From the NCBI GenBank assembly GCA_044227505.1, contig JBGAWP010000002.1:66752-130751 (forward strand): a stretch of DNA of 64,000 nucleotides, in the 5' to 3' direction. This document shows, in pieces, positions 33,575-42,897 of the stretch (positions within the stretch are counted from its first letter, which is position 1; each line of letters opens with the position of its first letter). The notes beneath the pieces are model-generated. The model searched no databases. It was given only the letters and a program-made list of their open reading frames with translations, and was not told the DNA's origin. Origin of the DNA: UBA7236 sp044227505. GTDB taxonomy: Bacteria; Bacteroidota; Bacteroidia; Chitinophagales; BACL12. Made by a program: the position numbers and the translations under genes.

Positions 33575-34846
33575 ATGAAGATATTGTTGCTTGGTTCAGG
33601 GGGCAGAGAACATGCACTCGCCTGGAAGATAATTCAATCACCACAATGTGAACAATTATTTATTGCTCCCGGTAATCCCGGCACTGCCTTGTGCGGCCAA
33701 AATGTAAATATCAAAGCAACGGATTTTCCGCTTCTCACCACTTTTTGCATGGAACAAAAAATTGATATGTTGGTGGTCGGCCCCGAAGATCCTTTGGTAT
33801 TAGGAGTAGTTGATTTTTTTGCAACTTCTCCCGGGTTGGAAAATTTACCTGTTATCGGGCCTTCAAAAATTGCTGCCCAAATGGAAGGTTCTAAGGTTTT
33901 TGCCAAAGCATTTATGATGCGCAATAATGTGCAAACACCTGCTTATAAAGAGTTTTCAAATGATTCTTTTGCTGAGGCTTCAAAATATATAAGCGAACAC
34001 GCATTACCTATTGTATTAAAAGCTGACGGTTTAGCTGCAGGAAAAGGTGTGGTAATTTGTAATGATCATGAAGAAGCGCATAATGAGCTTCAACTCATGT
34101 TGTCAGGCAAATTTGGCAACGCAGGCAATAAGGTTGTTGTGGAGCAATTTCTCCATGGAATAGAATTAACTGTTATTGTTTTAACAGATGGTGAACACTA
34201 TCTGATTTTACCTCCCTCAAAAGACTATAAGAAAGCTGGTGATGGTGATACCGGATTAAATACAGGTGGAATGGGTGCTGTTTCTCCCCCTCCATTTGTT
34301 ACTGAAAGTTTCATGCTAAAAGTGCAGGAAAAAATAATCCAGCCAACAATTTCCGGCTTGAAAAATGAAGGCATTAAGTATAAGGGATTTTTATATTTCG
34401 GACTTTTTAATTGCAACGATGAACCCTACCTCATTGAATACAATGCGCGTTTAGGTGATCCGGAAACTCAGGTGATACTTCCGCGCATCAAAAATGATAT
34501 TCTCGAACTTTTTTTGGCAATGCATAATGAAAATTTGAATCTCCATAAATTGGAAATTGATGAAAGAGCCTGTGCTACCGTTATATTGGCAAGTGATGGA
34601 TATCCGGGTCAATTTGAAAGGGGAAAACAAATAAGCGGATTGGAAAACACAGAGAATTGTTTTGTATTTCATGCCGGAACTTCTCTCGATGAAAATGGAA
34701 ATTTAATAACCAGTGGTGGAAGGGTTTTAGCCGTTTCCGCTTATGGCTCCGATCTTTTTGAAGCTTTGCGCTCTTGTTATATAAATGCCGGAAGAATTTA
34801 CTACGATACCCGATACTTTAGAAGAGATATAGGCTGGGATCTCTGA
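33575..34846 (+). CDS. purD: Phosphoribosylamine--glycine ligase
   Basis: PurD makes glycinamide ribonucleotide, the second step of purine synthesis. The 423-residue ATP-grasp enzyme shows L-L-L-G-S-G-G-R-E-H-A-L-A-W (4-17), the V-V-G-P-E-D-P-L block, G-P-S-K-x-A-A-Q-M-E-G-S-K, the ATP-grasp segment V-L-K-A-D-G-L-A-A-G-K-G-V and metal-binding E-Y-N-A-R-L-G-D-P-E. Everything needed for catalysis is present. A second purine gene, purS, is at 58505. PurD stands alone here. Confidence 0.97.
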   Translation: MKILLLGSGGREHALAWKIIQSPQCEQLFIAPGNPGTALCGQNVNIKATDFPLLTTFCMEQKIDMLVVGPEDPLVLGVVDFFATSPGLENLPVIGPSKIAAQMEGSKVFAKAFMMRNNVQTPAYKEFSNDSFAEASKYISEHALPIVLKADGLAAGKGVVICNDHEEAHNELQLMLSGKFGNAGNKVVVEQFLHGIELTVIVLTDGEHYLILPPSKDYKKAGDGDTGLNTGGMGAVSPPPFVTESFMLKVQEKIIQPTISGLKNEGIKYKGFLYFGLFNCNDEPYLIEYNARLGDPETQVILPRIKNDILELFLAMHNENLNLHKLEIDERACATVILASDGYPGQFERGKQISGLENTENCFVFHAGTSLDENGNLITSGGRVLAVSAYGSDLFEALRSCYINAGRIYYDTRYFRRDIGWDL

Positions 34847-35076
34847 TTTTTAAAAAAAGATGTAACTGCCAGAATCGAATTTCAAGGTATTCTGTTCCCA
34901 CATTTTTTAAGTAAATACGCTGTTTGTGATATAAATCACCGATCTACGATATAAAAATATATCTCGGAAACTGCATTTATGTGTCGGCACTATACTGCAA
35001 CTATACTCGTTTCAAGCCCGTTTGTGTATTCAAATTGCAAACATTAAACAAAATTTATAACAACAAATTTGAACGT

Positions 35077-35502
35077 ATGAAAAAAATGAGTTTGATTCTC
35101 GCCACAGCATTAACAGTATTAATGTTGTCCTCCTGTTCTGATGACATTCCATCAGACCTTACACTTACCGAAGTGGAAACTTTAGCTGGCGGAAGCTGGA
35201 AAGTGACCTATTATTACGATAATGGTGATGGTGTTAGCAACGACTTTGATGGCTACACCTTTGATATTGCAGAGGATGGAACCATAACTGCTACTAAAGG
35301 AGCCAGCACCTTTACCGGAGTTTGGATGGTAAAAAGCAGTGACGACGATCCTGCATATGATAAGGAGATAGAATTTACCATTAGCGGTGACAAACAAATG
35401 GAAAACCTTGATGGAAGTTGGCTTATCACAGAATTATCAGATACCGTTATGAAACTCAAGGATGATACTCCAAGCGAAGAGATACATTTTGAAAAATTTT
35501 AA
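35077..35502 (+). CDS. Small lipoprotein, paralogue 1 (lipocalin-like)
   Basis: A 141-residue lipoprotein. The ATG at 35077 gives a signal M-K-K-M-S-L-I-L-A-T ending L-S-S-C (Cys20), so I prefer it to an upstream in-frame ATG at 34981. The mature domain pairs well with the next gene: G-S/T-W/Y-K-V, an acidic G-D-G loop, F-T-G-V-W, then E-E-I-H-F at the C-terminus. A W-x-V-x-x-Y...F-T-G-V-W pattern suggests a small lipocalin-like beta-barrel; no function is known. Confidence 0.8.
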   Translation: MKKMSLILATALTVLMLSSCSDDIPSDLTLTEVETLAGGSWKVTYYYDNGDGVSNDFDGYTFDIAEDGTITATKGASTFTGVWMVKSSDDDPAYDKEIEFTISGDKQMENLDGSWLITELSDTVMKLKDDTPSEEIHFEKF

Positions 35503-35746
35503 ATATAACCGCGCAGCATGTATGTTGTGGGAATATTTAACAAAAATTTTCTATGAATGTTGATTACTGACAGGGTATAAAAGAATAAATTTTAACAATT
35601 CTGAAATAAATTATCATAAAATGGGTTATTCAGACGTTAAGTGTTCAAATTTTACCATAAAATGTGACAGCACTCACTTTCCACTCACATGCAACGCAAC
35701 ACAAGTAAAATCAGTTTTATTAATTAAACCATAAAAAATTGTAAGT

Positions 35747-36166
35747 ATGAGGAATTTAAGAGTGTTTATGGCAACTTTGGTAGTTGCAATGTCGTTCACA
35801 GCCTGTTCAAAATCAGAATTGGATAACATGTCGATCACAGAGGCGGAAAGTGTTATCCCCGGAACCTATAAAGTAAATTTTTACGGAGATACCTATGGGG
35901 ATGCAGGGCCTTTTGGTGAATATACCTTTGAGTTTTATAGTAATGGAACCATGTCTGCAACTAACGCTAACGAGGCTTTCACTGGAGTTTGGCTTATTCA
36001 AACCGTGTCTGATGAGCAGTTCGATAAACAGGTTTCCATCTCCATTACCGGAAACCCTGAAATGGACATGCTCAACTACGCCTGGAAAGTAATGGAAGTT
36101 ACAGATGTGACACTTCAATTGGTGGACGATACCGGAGCAGAAGAGATACACTTTATTAAAATTTAA
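35747..36166 (+). CDS. Small lipoprotein, paralogue 2 (lipocalin-like)
   Basis: A 139-residue lipoprotein with lipobox F-T-A-C (Cys20), tandem to paralogue 1. Shared features are I/L-T-E-A/V-E-x-x, G-T-Y-K-V, Y-T-F-E/D, F-T-G-V-W, I-T/S-G-x-x-x-M and E-E-I-H-F near the end. They are clearly homologous but diverged, so the duplication is old. The gene ends just before a strong hairpin terminator. Each gene has its own intergenic leader (about 230-240 bp). Confidence 0.8.
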   Translation: MRNLRVFMATLVVAMSFTACSKSELDNMSITEAESVIPGTYKVNFYGDTYGDAGPFGEYTFEFYSNGTMSATNANEAFTGVWLIQTVSDEQFDKQVSISITGNPEMDMLNYAWKVMEVTDVTLQLVDDTGAEEIHFIKI

Positions 36167-36184
36167 ACTAACTAATCATGAACG

Positions 36185-36219
36185 AATGGCCGGCTGCAAA
36201 TGTAGCCGGTCATTTTTTT
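36185..36219 (+). terminator. Intrinsic terminator after the lipoprotein pair
   Basis: AATGGCCGGCT (36185-36195) pairs with AGCCGGTCATT (36204-36214), one G-T pair, 8-nt loop, followed by a T-run. It separates the lipoproteins from the TetR-fad cluster. Confidence 0.85.
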
Positions 36220-36234
36220 GAAAATTTATTCAAA

Positions 36235-36271
36235 CAAACGTTTGGTAAATTCAAAAATCAGGATAACTTTG
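36235..36271 (+). promoter_or_regulatory. tetR promoter with embedded palindromic operator
   Basis: The palindrome CAAACGTTTG (36235-36244), within AAACAAACGTTTGG, ends in TTTG, the -33 element. Nineteen bases later comes the perfect -7 box TAACTTTG (36264-36271), and the tetR ATG follows after four bases. The operator therefore overlaps the -33 box, the expected arrangement for a TetR repressor that shuts off its own promoter. Confidence 0.6.
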
Positions 36272-36275
36272 TTGT

Positions 36276-36860
36276 ATGCCGGTTAAAAAAGTAGAGAAAT
36301 TTACCATCATCAAAGAGGCTTTAAACCTTTTCAGAACTCAGGGATATCATAAAACCACCATGTCCAATATTGGTGATGCATGCGGTTTACTTAAAGGTTC
36401 CATCTACCATTATTTTTCCTCAAAAGAGGATCTCATGAAGGAAGTGCTTGAAGTGCTCAAGGACCATTATCGGGATAAGGTTTTTATTTATGCTTACGAT
36501 AACGAGTTAACTGCAACCCAAAAACTCAAATTGCTTGGGGAGAAAAGTATCGATGTTTTTGCAAACGGAGAAGGTGCATGCCTTATGGCAAATATTGCCA
36601 TGGAAACAAATGATGTTGTTCCGGAATTCAGAAAACCTATTAAACAATTTTTCGATGATTGGATTAATGCACTTACAAATATTTATAAAGAAAGATATAG
36701 TAAAGATGCTGCAGAAATATTTGCAAAAGAAACCGTTTGTGCTATTGAGGGTGCAGCTATGATGATGAGAATTTATAACGACAAATCTTATTTGATAAAA
36801 GCCCATGAAATGATCATGGAAAAATTTGAAAAAGCAAGTAAACAAGCACTGATAAGTTAA
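36276..36860 (+). CDS. TetR/AcrR family transcriptional regulator
   Basis: A 194-residue repressor. The N-terminal helix-turn-helix is clear (about 10-55: A-L-N-L-F-R-T-Q-G-Y-H-K-T-T-M-S-N-I-G, then G-L-L-K-G-S-I-Y-H-Y-F-S-S-K-E-D-L). The C-terminal ligand domain is helical and resembles QacR/AcrR-type TetR_C domains. It lies 52 bp upstream of the fad genes on the same strand and has its own promoter with a palindrome, so it probably represses itself and the beta-oxidation genes, with an acyl-CoA as inducer by analogy with FadR-type TetR proteins. Confidence 0.88.
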   Translation: MPVKKVEKFTIIKEALNLFRTQGYHKTTMSNIGDACGLLKGSIYHYFSSKEDLMKEVLEVLKDHYRDKVFIYAYDNELTATQKLKLLGEKSIDVFANGEGACLMANIAMETNDVVPEFRKPIKQFFDDWINALTNIYKERYSKDAAEIFAKETVCAIEGAAMMMRIYNDKSYLIKAHEMIMEKFEKASKQALIS

Positions 36861-36912
36861 TTAAATATATAAGAGAATAAAATTTTTCCCATACATAAAT
36901 TAATAAAATACA

Positions 36913-39300
36913 ATGAACAGAATAATTAAAAAGGTAGCAGTTCTCGGTAGTGGTGTGATGGGAAGTCGCATTGCATGTCATTTTGCAAATATCGGAGTGC
37001 AAACGTTATTGCTTGATATTGTTGATCCGAAAGTTGAAAATGCCCCGGCAAAAGACATGAACTCCAGAAATAAATTGGTAAACGATAGTTTGACAATGGC
37101 AGTTAAACAAAATCCTTCACCAATATATGCACAAAATGTTTTGAAACTGATCACTACCGGAAACTTTGAGGATGACCTCAATAAAATAAAGGACTGTGAT
37201 TGGATAATTGAAGTTGTAATTGAAAATCTGGAAATTAAACAAACACTGTTTGAAAAAGTAGATAACATAAGAAAACCGGGAACATTGATTACCTCCAATA
37301 CCTCCGGTATTCCAATTCATTTAATGATACAAGGCAGAAGCGAAGATTTCAAGAAACATTTTTGCGGCACACATTTTTTTAATCCTCCGAGATATCTTAA
37401 ATTATTGGAAATTATCCCGACACCGGAAACTGATCCTGCAGTTGTTAATTTTTTAATGGATTACGGAGATCGTTTTTTGGGTAAGACCACCGTTTTGTGC
37501 AACGATACACCTGCATTTATAGCTAACAGAATTGGTGTGTTCAGTATTATGACAGTTTTAAAAACAATGGAAAAATTATCTCTTTCCATTGACGAAGTGG
37601 ATGCATTAACAGGTCCGATATCTGGTCGCCCGAAATCTGCAACATTTCGCACTGCAGATGTTGTAGGTATTGACACTTTAATAAAGGTGGCAAAAAATAC
37701 ATATGATGCGTGTCCTAATGATGAAAGCAGAGAAATGTTTATTATTCCTACCTATATCAATAAATTAATAGAAAATAAATGGCTGGGTGATAAAACAGGA
37801 CAAGGTTTTTTTAAAAAAGTAAAAGGTGCTGATGGAAAAAGTGAAATCCAGGTTATCGATTTAAATACATTCGAATATAAACCAACAGCAAAAGCAAAAT
37901 TTGCAACTATTGATGCTGCCAAACCTATTGATGATCTTAAAGCGCGAATAATAATATTACATTCCGGCACAGATAAGGCAGGGGAATTTTATCGCAACAT
38001 ATCCTATAATGTGAATGCTTATGTAAGCAATCGTATTCCGGAGATCGCAGGAGAGTTGTATAAAATTGATGATGCAATGAAAGCCGGTTTTGGGTGGGAG
38101 ATGGGACCTTTTGAAACATGGGATATTTTAGGTGTTCAAAAAACTTTATCTGCAATGGAGGCAGCCGGTATTAAAGCAGCTCCCTGGGTTTACACCATGT
38201 TGAGTAATGGCAATACTTCTTTTTATAAAGTGGAGAACGGAAAAAGAAAATATTTTGATATCAATGCTAATTCCTATTTGGATATTCCCGGATCTGATGC
38301 ATTTATTATAATGAATAACTATAGATCCAATAAACCGGTCTGGAAAAATGCTGGTGCAACTTTACACGATATCGGTGATGGAATTGTAAATCTGGAATTT
38401 CACATGAAAATGAATGTTATTGGAAGTGAGATTCTGGAAGGTATTAATAAATCAATTGATATTGCTGAAAATAATTATCGTGGACTGGTAATTGGAAATG
38501 ATGCGGCGAATTTCTCCGCCGGTGCAAATTTGGCAATGATGTTAATGCTCGCTATTGATCAGGAATATGATGAACTGAATATGGCGATTAAGTATTTTCA
38601 AAATACCATGATGCGCGTGCGGTATTCTGGAATTCCCGTAGCCGTTTGTCCGCACGGATTAACGCTGGGCGGAGGTTGTGAAATGACCATGCACAGCGAT
38701 ATTGCTGTAGCTGCTGCCGAAACTTATATCGGTTTGGTGGAAGTTGGCGCCGGATTAATTCCTTCAGGCGGCGGGACAAAAGAATTTGCTTTGCGTGCAA
38801 GTGATAAATATTTTAAAGGCGATATCGAAATTCCAACTTTACAGGAAATGAGTTTAAATATTGCAATGGCTAAAGTAGCAACCTCTGCTCGTGAGGCATT
38901 TGAACTCGGAATATTGCGCAAAGGAATCGATAAAGAAATAATTAATAGTGATCGCGTAATTGCAGAAGCTAAAAAATCAGTTTTAGAATTAGCCGATGAA
39001 GGATACACCCAACCAAATCAAAGAACAGATATAAAGGTGTTGGGAAGAAGTGCTCTCGGTAGTTTTTATACCGGTATAGCTTCTATGAAAATGGCTGGAT
39101 ATATTTCCGAACACGATGAAAAGATCGCTCAAAAGGCATGTTATATTTTATGTGGCGGCGATCTTTCGCAACCAACAACCGTTAATGAACAATATCTTTT
39201 AGATCTCGAACGTGAGGCATTTTTATCACTGCTCGGGGAAAAGAAAACGCTGGAGAGAATGCAGTTTATTTTGAAGACAGGTAAGCCGTTGCGGAACTAG
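36913..39300 (+). CDS. 3-hydroxyacyl-CoA dehydrogenase / enoyl-CoA hydratase fusion
   Basis: This 795-residue bifunctional enzyme carries out hydration and NAD-dependent oxidation in fatty acid beta-oxidation. Unlike E. coli FadB/FadJ, the dehydrogenase is N-terminal: V-L-G-S-G-V-M-G-S-R-I-A (Rossmann, 10-21), H-F-F-N-P-P (dehydrogenase active region), C-terminal HAD domains to about 460, then the crotonase domain (about 490-690, A-A-N-F-S-A-G-A-N-L, L-G-G-G-C-E-M, G-A-G-L-I-P-S-G-G-G-T). This order is standard for the FadB-like enzymes of Bacteroidota. It is followed by thiolase and acyl-CoA dehydrogenase. Confidence 0.93.
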   Translation: MNRIIKKVAVLGSGVMGSRIACHFANIGVQTLLLDIVDPKVENAPAKDMNSRNKLVNDSLTMAVKQNPSPIYAQNVLKLITTGNFEDDLNKIKDCDWIIEVVIENLEIKQTLFEKVDNIRKPGTLITSNTSGIPIHLMIQGRSEDFKKHFCGTHFFNPPRYLKLLEIIPTPETDPAVVNFLMDYGDRFLGKTTVLCNDTPAFIANRIGVFSIMTVLKTMEKLSLSIDEVDALTGPISGRPKSATFRTADVVGIDTLIKVAKNTYDACPNDESREMFIIPTYINKLIENKWLGDKTGQGFFKKVKGADGKSEIQVIDLNTFEYKPTAKAKFATIDAAKPIDDLKARIIILHSGTDKAGEFYRNISYNVNAYVSNRIPEIAGELYKIDDAMKAGFGWEMGPFETWDILGVQKTLSAMEAAGIKAAPWVYTMLSNGNTSFYKVENGKRKYFDINANSYLDIPGSDAFIIMNNYRSNKPVWKNAGATLHDIGDGIVNLEFHMKMNVIGSEILEGINKSIDIAENNYRGLVIGNDAANFSAGANLAMMLMLAIDQEYDELNMAIKYFQNTMMRVRYSGIPVAVCPHGLTLGGGCEMTMHSDIAVAAAETYIGLVEVGAGLIPSGGGTKEFALRASDKYFKGDIEIPTLQEMSLNIAMAKVATSAREAFELGILRKGIDKEIINSDRVIAEAKKSVLELADEGYTQPNQRTDIKVLGRSALGSFYTGIASMKMAGYISEHDEKIAQKACYILCGGDLSQPTTVNEQYLLDLEREAFLSLLGEKKTLERMQFILKTGKPLRN

Positions 39301-39382
39301 GACACGGGACACGGGACACGGGACACGGGACACGGGACACGGGACACGGGACACGGGACACGGGACACGGGACACGGGACAC
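39301..39382 (+). repeat. 7-bp tandem array (GACACGG)n, about 11.7 copies
   Basis: Perfect head-to-tail GACACGG heptamers start at the base after the fad stop codon and run for 82 bp. A variant (GTGGGACATT) follows. The array is identical copy to copy, so it is young or homogenised, and its length could vary between strains. It splits the fad gene from the downstream thiolase. Confidence 0.95.
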
Positions 39383-39435
39383 TTAAAAAGTGGGACATTA
39401 AAATTAATTGTTTAACCTTAAAAACGAATAATAAA

Positions 39436-39651
39436 ATGCACAATTACAGAGAACTTGAAATTTGGAATGAAGGAATTGAATTAGCAAAAATTGTTTATCA
39501 AATGACTCTTGAATTTCCTAAAGAAGAAATTTATGGATTGACATCACAGAGATTTATTTCAGTAGAGAAAATGGCGCCAGTTTTACAAAAACTGGATGTT
39601 TTGCAGAAAAAAATTTATCGGTTTAAACAAAAAGTTAATTCATATAAATAA
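39436..39651 (+). pseudogene. Shortened four-helix-bundle (S23/IVP-like) gene
   Basis: The 71-codon frame starts like a full S23 protein (N-Y-R-E-L-E-I-W-N-E-G-I-E-L-A and Y-Q-M-T-L-E-F-P-K-E-E-I-Y-G-L-T-S-Q, residues 3-38) but then jumps to a C-terminal-helix-like sequence (L-D-V-L-Q-K-K-I-Y-R-F-K-Q). The central I-R-R-A-A-x-S-I-x-x-N-I-A-E-G segment and about 50 residues expected from the family are missing, so it is an internal-deletion remnant or a minimal variant. It lies inside a repeat-rich gap of the fad cluster. Confidence 0.55.
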
Positions 39652-39806
39652 ATAATTTTTGAAAAATTAAAATTTAAACAAATCATGAGTCATAAATATA
39701 ATTTAACACATGTAGAGGAGCAATCCCGCGTCCCGATACCCGTGTCCCGATACTTTATCAATAGAACTGTTCTTATAAAATATTTCTCAATTATTAAATT
39801 GAAACT
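39652..39806. other. Gap with GATACCCGTGTCCCGATAC words before thiolase
   Basis: The gap is AT-rich except for CCCGCGTCCCGATACCCGTG and its continuation at about 39725-39752, an array of words complementary to the GACACGG/GGTATCGGG words elsewhere in the window. No promoter box of the TAnnTTTG kind was found directly before the thiolase ATG. Confidence 0.5.
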
Positions 39807-40985
39807 ATGAACGAAGCATATATCGTAGCCGGTCTCCGGACCGCAGTGGGAAAAGCACCAAGAGGTTTATTCAGATTTACAAGACCGGATGATCTGGCGG
39901 TGGAATTAATTCGGCAATTATTATTAAAGGTGCCGCAATTGGATCCTGCGCGTATTGATGACCTGATTGTTGGAAATGCCGTTCCCGAGGCCGAACAAGG
40001 TTTACAGATCGGAAGAATGATCGCAGTGCGAGCATTGCCAATTACAACAGGAGGAATGACAGTTAATAGATATTGTGCCAGTGGTGTGGAAACAATTTCT
40101 ATTGCTGTTGCAAAAATAAAAGCCGGAATGGCTGATTGTATCATTGCGGGTGGAGTGGAATCTATGTCGTTGGTACCAACTACGGGATGGAAGGTTGCGC
40201 TAAATTATGAAACAGCAAAAACACATCCCGATTATTATATCGGAATGGGATTAACAGCAGAAAATGTTGCGCGCGATTTTAATATTTCAAGAGAAGATGC
40301 AGATATTTATTCTTATAACTCCCATAAAAAAGCAGTAAATGCAATTGACAATAAAATATTTGCAGATGGAATTGCTCCAATTGAAGTTACAGAAGTTTTT
40401 GTAAATGAAAAAAATAAACGCCAGGAAAAAAAATATACTGTTGATACAGATGAAGGTCCCCGCAGAGATACATCGCTGGAGGCACTCAGCAAATTAAAAC
40501 CTGTTTTTGCTGCAAATGGCGTGGTTACTGCAGGCAATTCCTCACAAACTTCCGATGGTGCAAGTTTTGTTATTGTAATGAGTGAAAAAATGGTGAATGA
40601 ATTAAATCTGCAACCATTAGCTCGTATGGTTAGTTGCGCAACAGTAGGTGTGGAGCCGCGTATTATGGGAATTGGTCCTGTTGCAGCAATTCCCAAAGCA
40701 CTGAAAATGGCAAATTTAAAATTAGAAGATATTGATCTTATAGAATTAAATGAAGCATTTGCAGCACAAGCACTGGCCGTTATCAGAGAGGCACACCTGA
40801 ATCCAGAAATTGTAAATATAAATGGAGGAGGTGTTGCACTTGGACATCCCCTTGGTTGTACAGGAACAAAATTAACAGTGCAAATATTAAATGACCTTAA
40901 ACGATTAAATAAAAAATATGGAATGGTTACAGCCTGCGTTGGTGGAGGTCAAGGTATTGCAGGTATATATGAACGACTTAATTAA
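39807..40985 (+). CDS. Acetyl-CoA acyltransferase (thiolase)
   Basis: This 392-residue thiolase cleaves 3-ketoacyl-CoA in beta-oxidation. The nucleophilic Cys90 is in N-R-Y-C-A-S-G, the histidine in G-H-P-L-G-C-T-G-T (His347), and the second cysteine in C-V-G-G-G-Q-G (Cys377). The N-terminal R-T-A-V-G-K block is typical. Position between the HAD-hydratase fusion and acyl-CoA dehydrogenase indicates the FadA role rather than acetoacetyl-CoA biosynthesis. It precedes the dehydrogenase by 39 bp. Confidence 0.95.
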   Translation: MNEAYIVAGLRTAVGKAPRGLFRFTRPDDLAVELIRQLLLKVPQLDPARIDDLIVGNAVPEAEQGLQIGRMIAVRALPITTGGMTVNRYCASGVETISIAVAKIKAGMADCIIAGGVESMSLVPTTGWKVALNYETAKTHPDYYIGMGLTAENVARDFNISREDADIYSYNSHKKAVNAIDNKIFADGIAPIEVTEVFVNEKNKRQEKKYTVDTDEGPRRDTSLEALSKLKPVFAANGVVTAGNSSQTSDGASFVIVMSEKMVNELNLQPLARMVSCATVGVEPRIMGIGPVAAIPKALKMANLKLEDIDLIELNEAFAAQALAVIREAHLNPEIVNINGGGVALGHPLGCTGTKLTVQILNDLKRLNKKYGMVTACVGGGQGIAGIYERLN

Positions 40986-41024
40986 TAAATAAAAATAATT
41001 TTCAACTTATTAAATAATATTATC

Positions 41025-42818
41025 ATGGCAGAAATAATGCAAAAATCAATCGTTATCAAAGGAGGTGAATTTTTAATCAAAGATGCAACCCCACAAGATA
41101 TTTTTATTCCCGAGGAATTAAATGAGGAGCAACTCATGATCAAACAAATGACGAAGGATTTTGTAGACACGGAAGTGCTGCCAAATCTCGATCGTATTGA
41201 TGCACATGAAGAAGGATTGATGGCATCTCTTTTAACTAAGGCAGGAGAAATAGGTATTCTCGGATTGCCGATTCCGGAACAATACGGTGGGTTTAATAAA
41301 GACTTTAACACAATATCCGTTGTGACCGAAATGACAGGAACTGCACATGCTTTTTCAGTTGCTTATGGCGCACAATCCGGAATTGGAACTCTTCCAATTT
41401 TATATTTCGGAACAGAAGCACAAAAACAAAAATATCTTCCCGGGCTTGCCTCCGGAAAATTACACGCTAGTTATTGTTTAACAGAACCCGGAAGTGGAAG
41501 TGATGCCCTTGCAGCAAAATCAAAAGCAGAATTAAGTGCCGATGGGAAACATTATATTCTCAATGGACAGAAAATGTGGATCACTAATGCAGGATTTGCA
41601 GATATCTTTACTGTATTTGCGAAAGTGGATGGAGATAAATTTACTGCTTTCATTGTAGAGCGGAATACTCCAGGATTTACAATTGGTGCGGAAGAAAAAA
41701 AGATGGGAATAAAAGGTTCATCCACCTGTCAGATATTTTTTGAAAACATGCATATTCCAATTGAAAATGTGTTGGGCGAAATTGGAAAAGGCCACTTAAT
41801 TGCATTTAATATTCTTAACATAGGAAGATATAAATTATGCGTTGGTGTATTAGGCGGAGCAAAAGAATTAACCGATATATCTGTAAAATACGCAAATGAA
41901 AGGATGCAGTTTAATGTGCCGATCGCTTCATTTGGTGCAATTAAGTATAAATTATCAGAGCAAGCAATTCGTGTTTTTGCAGCCTTAAGCGCAACATATC
42001 GCACCAGCGATTATATCGACAAAAAAGAAAAAGAGTTGATGGAGCAAGGTGTCGGATTCGAAAAAGCATTGTTAGGTGCCGCAGAGGAATATGCCATTGA
42101 ATGTGCAATGTTAAAAGTAATTGGAAGCGAAGTACTCGATTATGTGGTGGATGAGTGTGTGCAGATTTATGGTGGAAACGGATATAGCGAAGAATATCCC
42201 GCTGCAAGAAGTTATCGCGATGCGAGAATCAACAGAATTTTTGAAGGTACCAATGAAATAAATCGTTTATTAACGGTTGATATGCTTTTAAAAAGAGTAA
42301 TGAAAGGACAATTGGATATGATGGGACCTGCTATGGCAGTTCAAAAAGAATTAATGGCTATTCCAGATTTTGCTTCTGAGGAAGAAGGACTATTTACTGC
42401 AGAAGAAAAAACTTTGAAGAATATGAAAAAAGCATTCTTTATGGTTGCAGGTGCAGCAGTGCAAAAATTGATGATGAAATTGAAAGATGAACAGGAAATT
42501 TTAATGTGCGCCGCTGATATGATGAATGAAATTTATGTAAGCGAATCACTTTTATTAAGAGTGAAGAAACTCACAGAATTGAGGGGTGAAAGTGAAACTT
42601 CCATTTATCGCGATATTTTGAAAGTATTTTTTACCGATTCGGTAGACAGGTTGAATAAAGCCGGAAAAACAGCTATTGCAGCATTTACGGAAGGTGATGA
42701 ACAAAAAATGATGTTGTTGGGCTTAAAACGTTTTTCTAAATATGAAATTTTTAATACCACTGCTGCCAGAAGAAGAATTGCGGATAAAATGATAGCAGCT
42801 AACGGATATAGTTTTTAA
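41025..42818 (+). CDS. Acyl-CoA dehydrogenase, VLCAD-like with C-terminal extension
   Basis: This FAD enzyme introduces the trans-2 double bond into acyl-CoA. It is 597 residues, longer than the 380 of MCAD, because of a helical C-terminal extension (about 425-597) found in VLCAD/ACAD9-like and FadE-type enzymes of Bacteroidota. The FAD/substrate blocks are L-T-E-P-G-S-G-S-D (152-160), W-I-T-N and I-Y-G-G-N-G-Y; the catalytic base candidate is Glu407 in I-F-E-G-T-N-E-I. It ends the beta-oxidation cluster before a hairpin terminator. Confidence 0.94.
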   Translation: MAEIMQKSIVIKGGEFLIKDATPQDIFIPEELNEEQLMIKQMTKDFVDTEVLPNLDRIDAHEEGLMASLLTKAGEIGILGLPIPEQYGGFNKDFNTISVVTEMTGTAHAFSVAYGAQSGIGTLPILYFGTEAQKQKYLPGLASGKLHASYCLTEPGSGSDALAAKSKAELSADGKHYILNGQKMWITNAGFADIFTVFAKVDGDKFTAFIVERNTPGFTIGAEEKKMGIKGSSTCQIFFENMHIPIENVLGEIGKGHLIAFNILNIGRYKLCVGVLGGAKELTDISVKYANERMQFNVPIASFGAIKYKLSEQAIRVFAALSATYRTSDYIDKKEKELMEQGVGFEKALLGAAEEYAIECAMLKVIGSEVLDYVVDECVQIYGGNGYSEEYPAARSYRDARINRIFEGTNEINRLLTVDMLLKRVMKGQLDMMGPAMAVQKELMAIPDFASEEEGLFTAEEKTLKNMKKAFFMVAGAAVQKLMMKLKDEQEILMCAADMMNEIYVSESLLLRVKKLTELRGESETSIYRDILKVFFTDSVDRLNKAGKTAIAAFTEGDEQKMMLLGLKRFSKYEIFNTTAARRRIADKMIAANGYSF

Positions 42819-42897
42819 CTGAATTACTACATTTCGGGTTTGGGGAATAGTCACCTCAGTTCCCACTTAATTACACTATTATTGGTTTAATTTTAAT

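Noticed and set aside
36978..37320. Antisense frames across the fad fusion gene
   Set aside because: They are shadows of a well-supported gene with all its motifs; the same applies to other long antisense frames under ftsH, ugd and the dehydrogenase.
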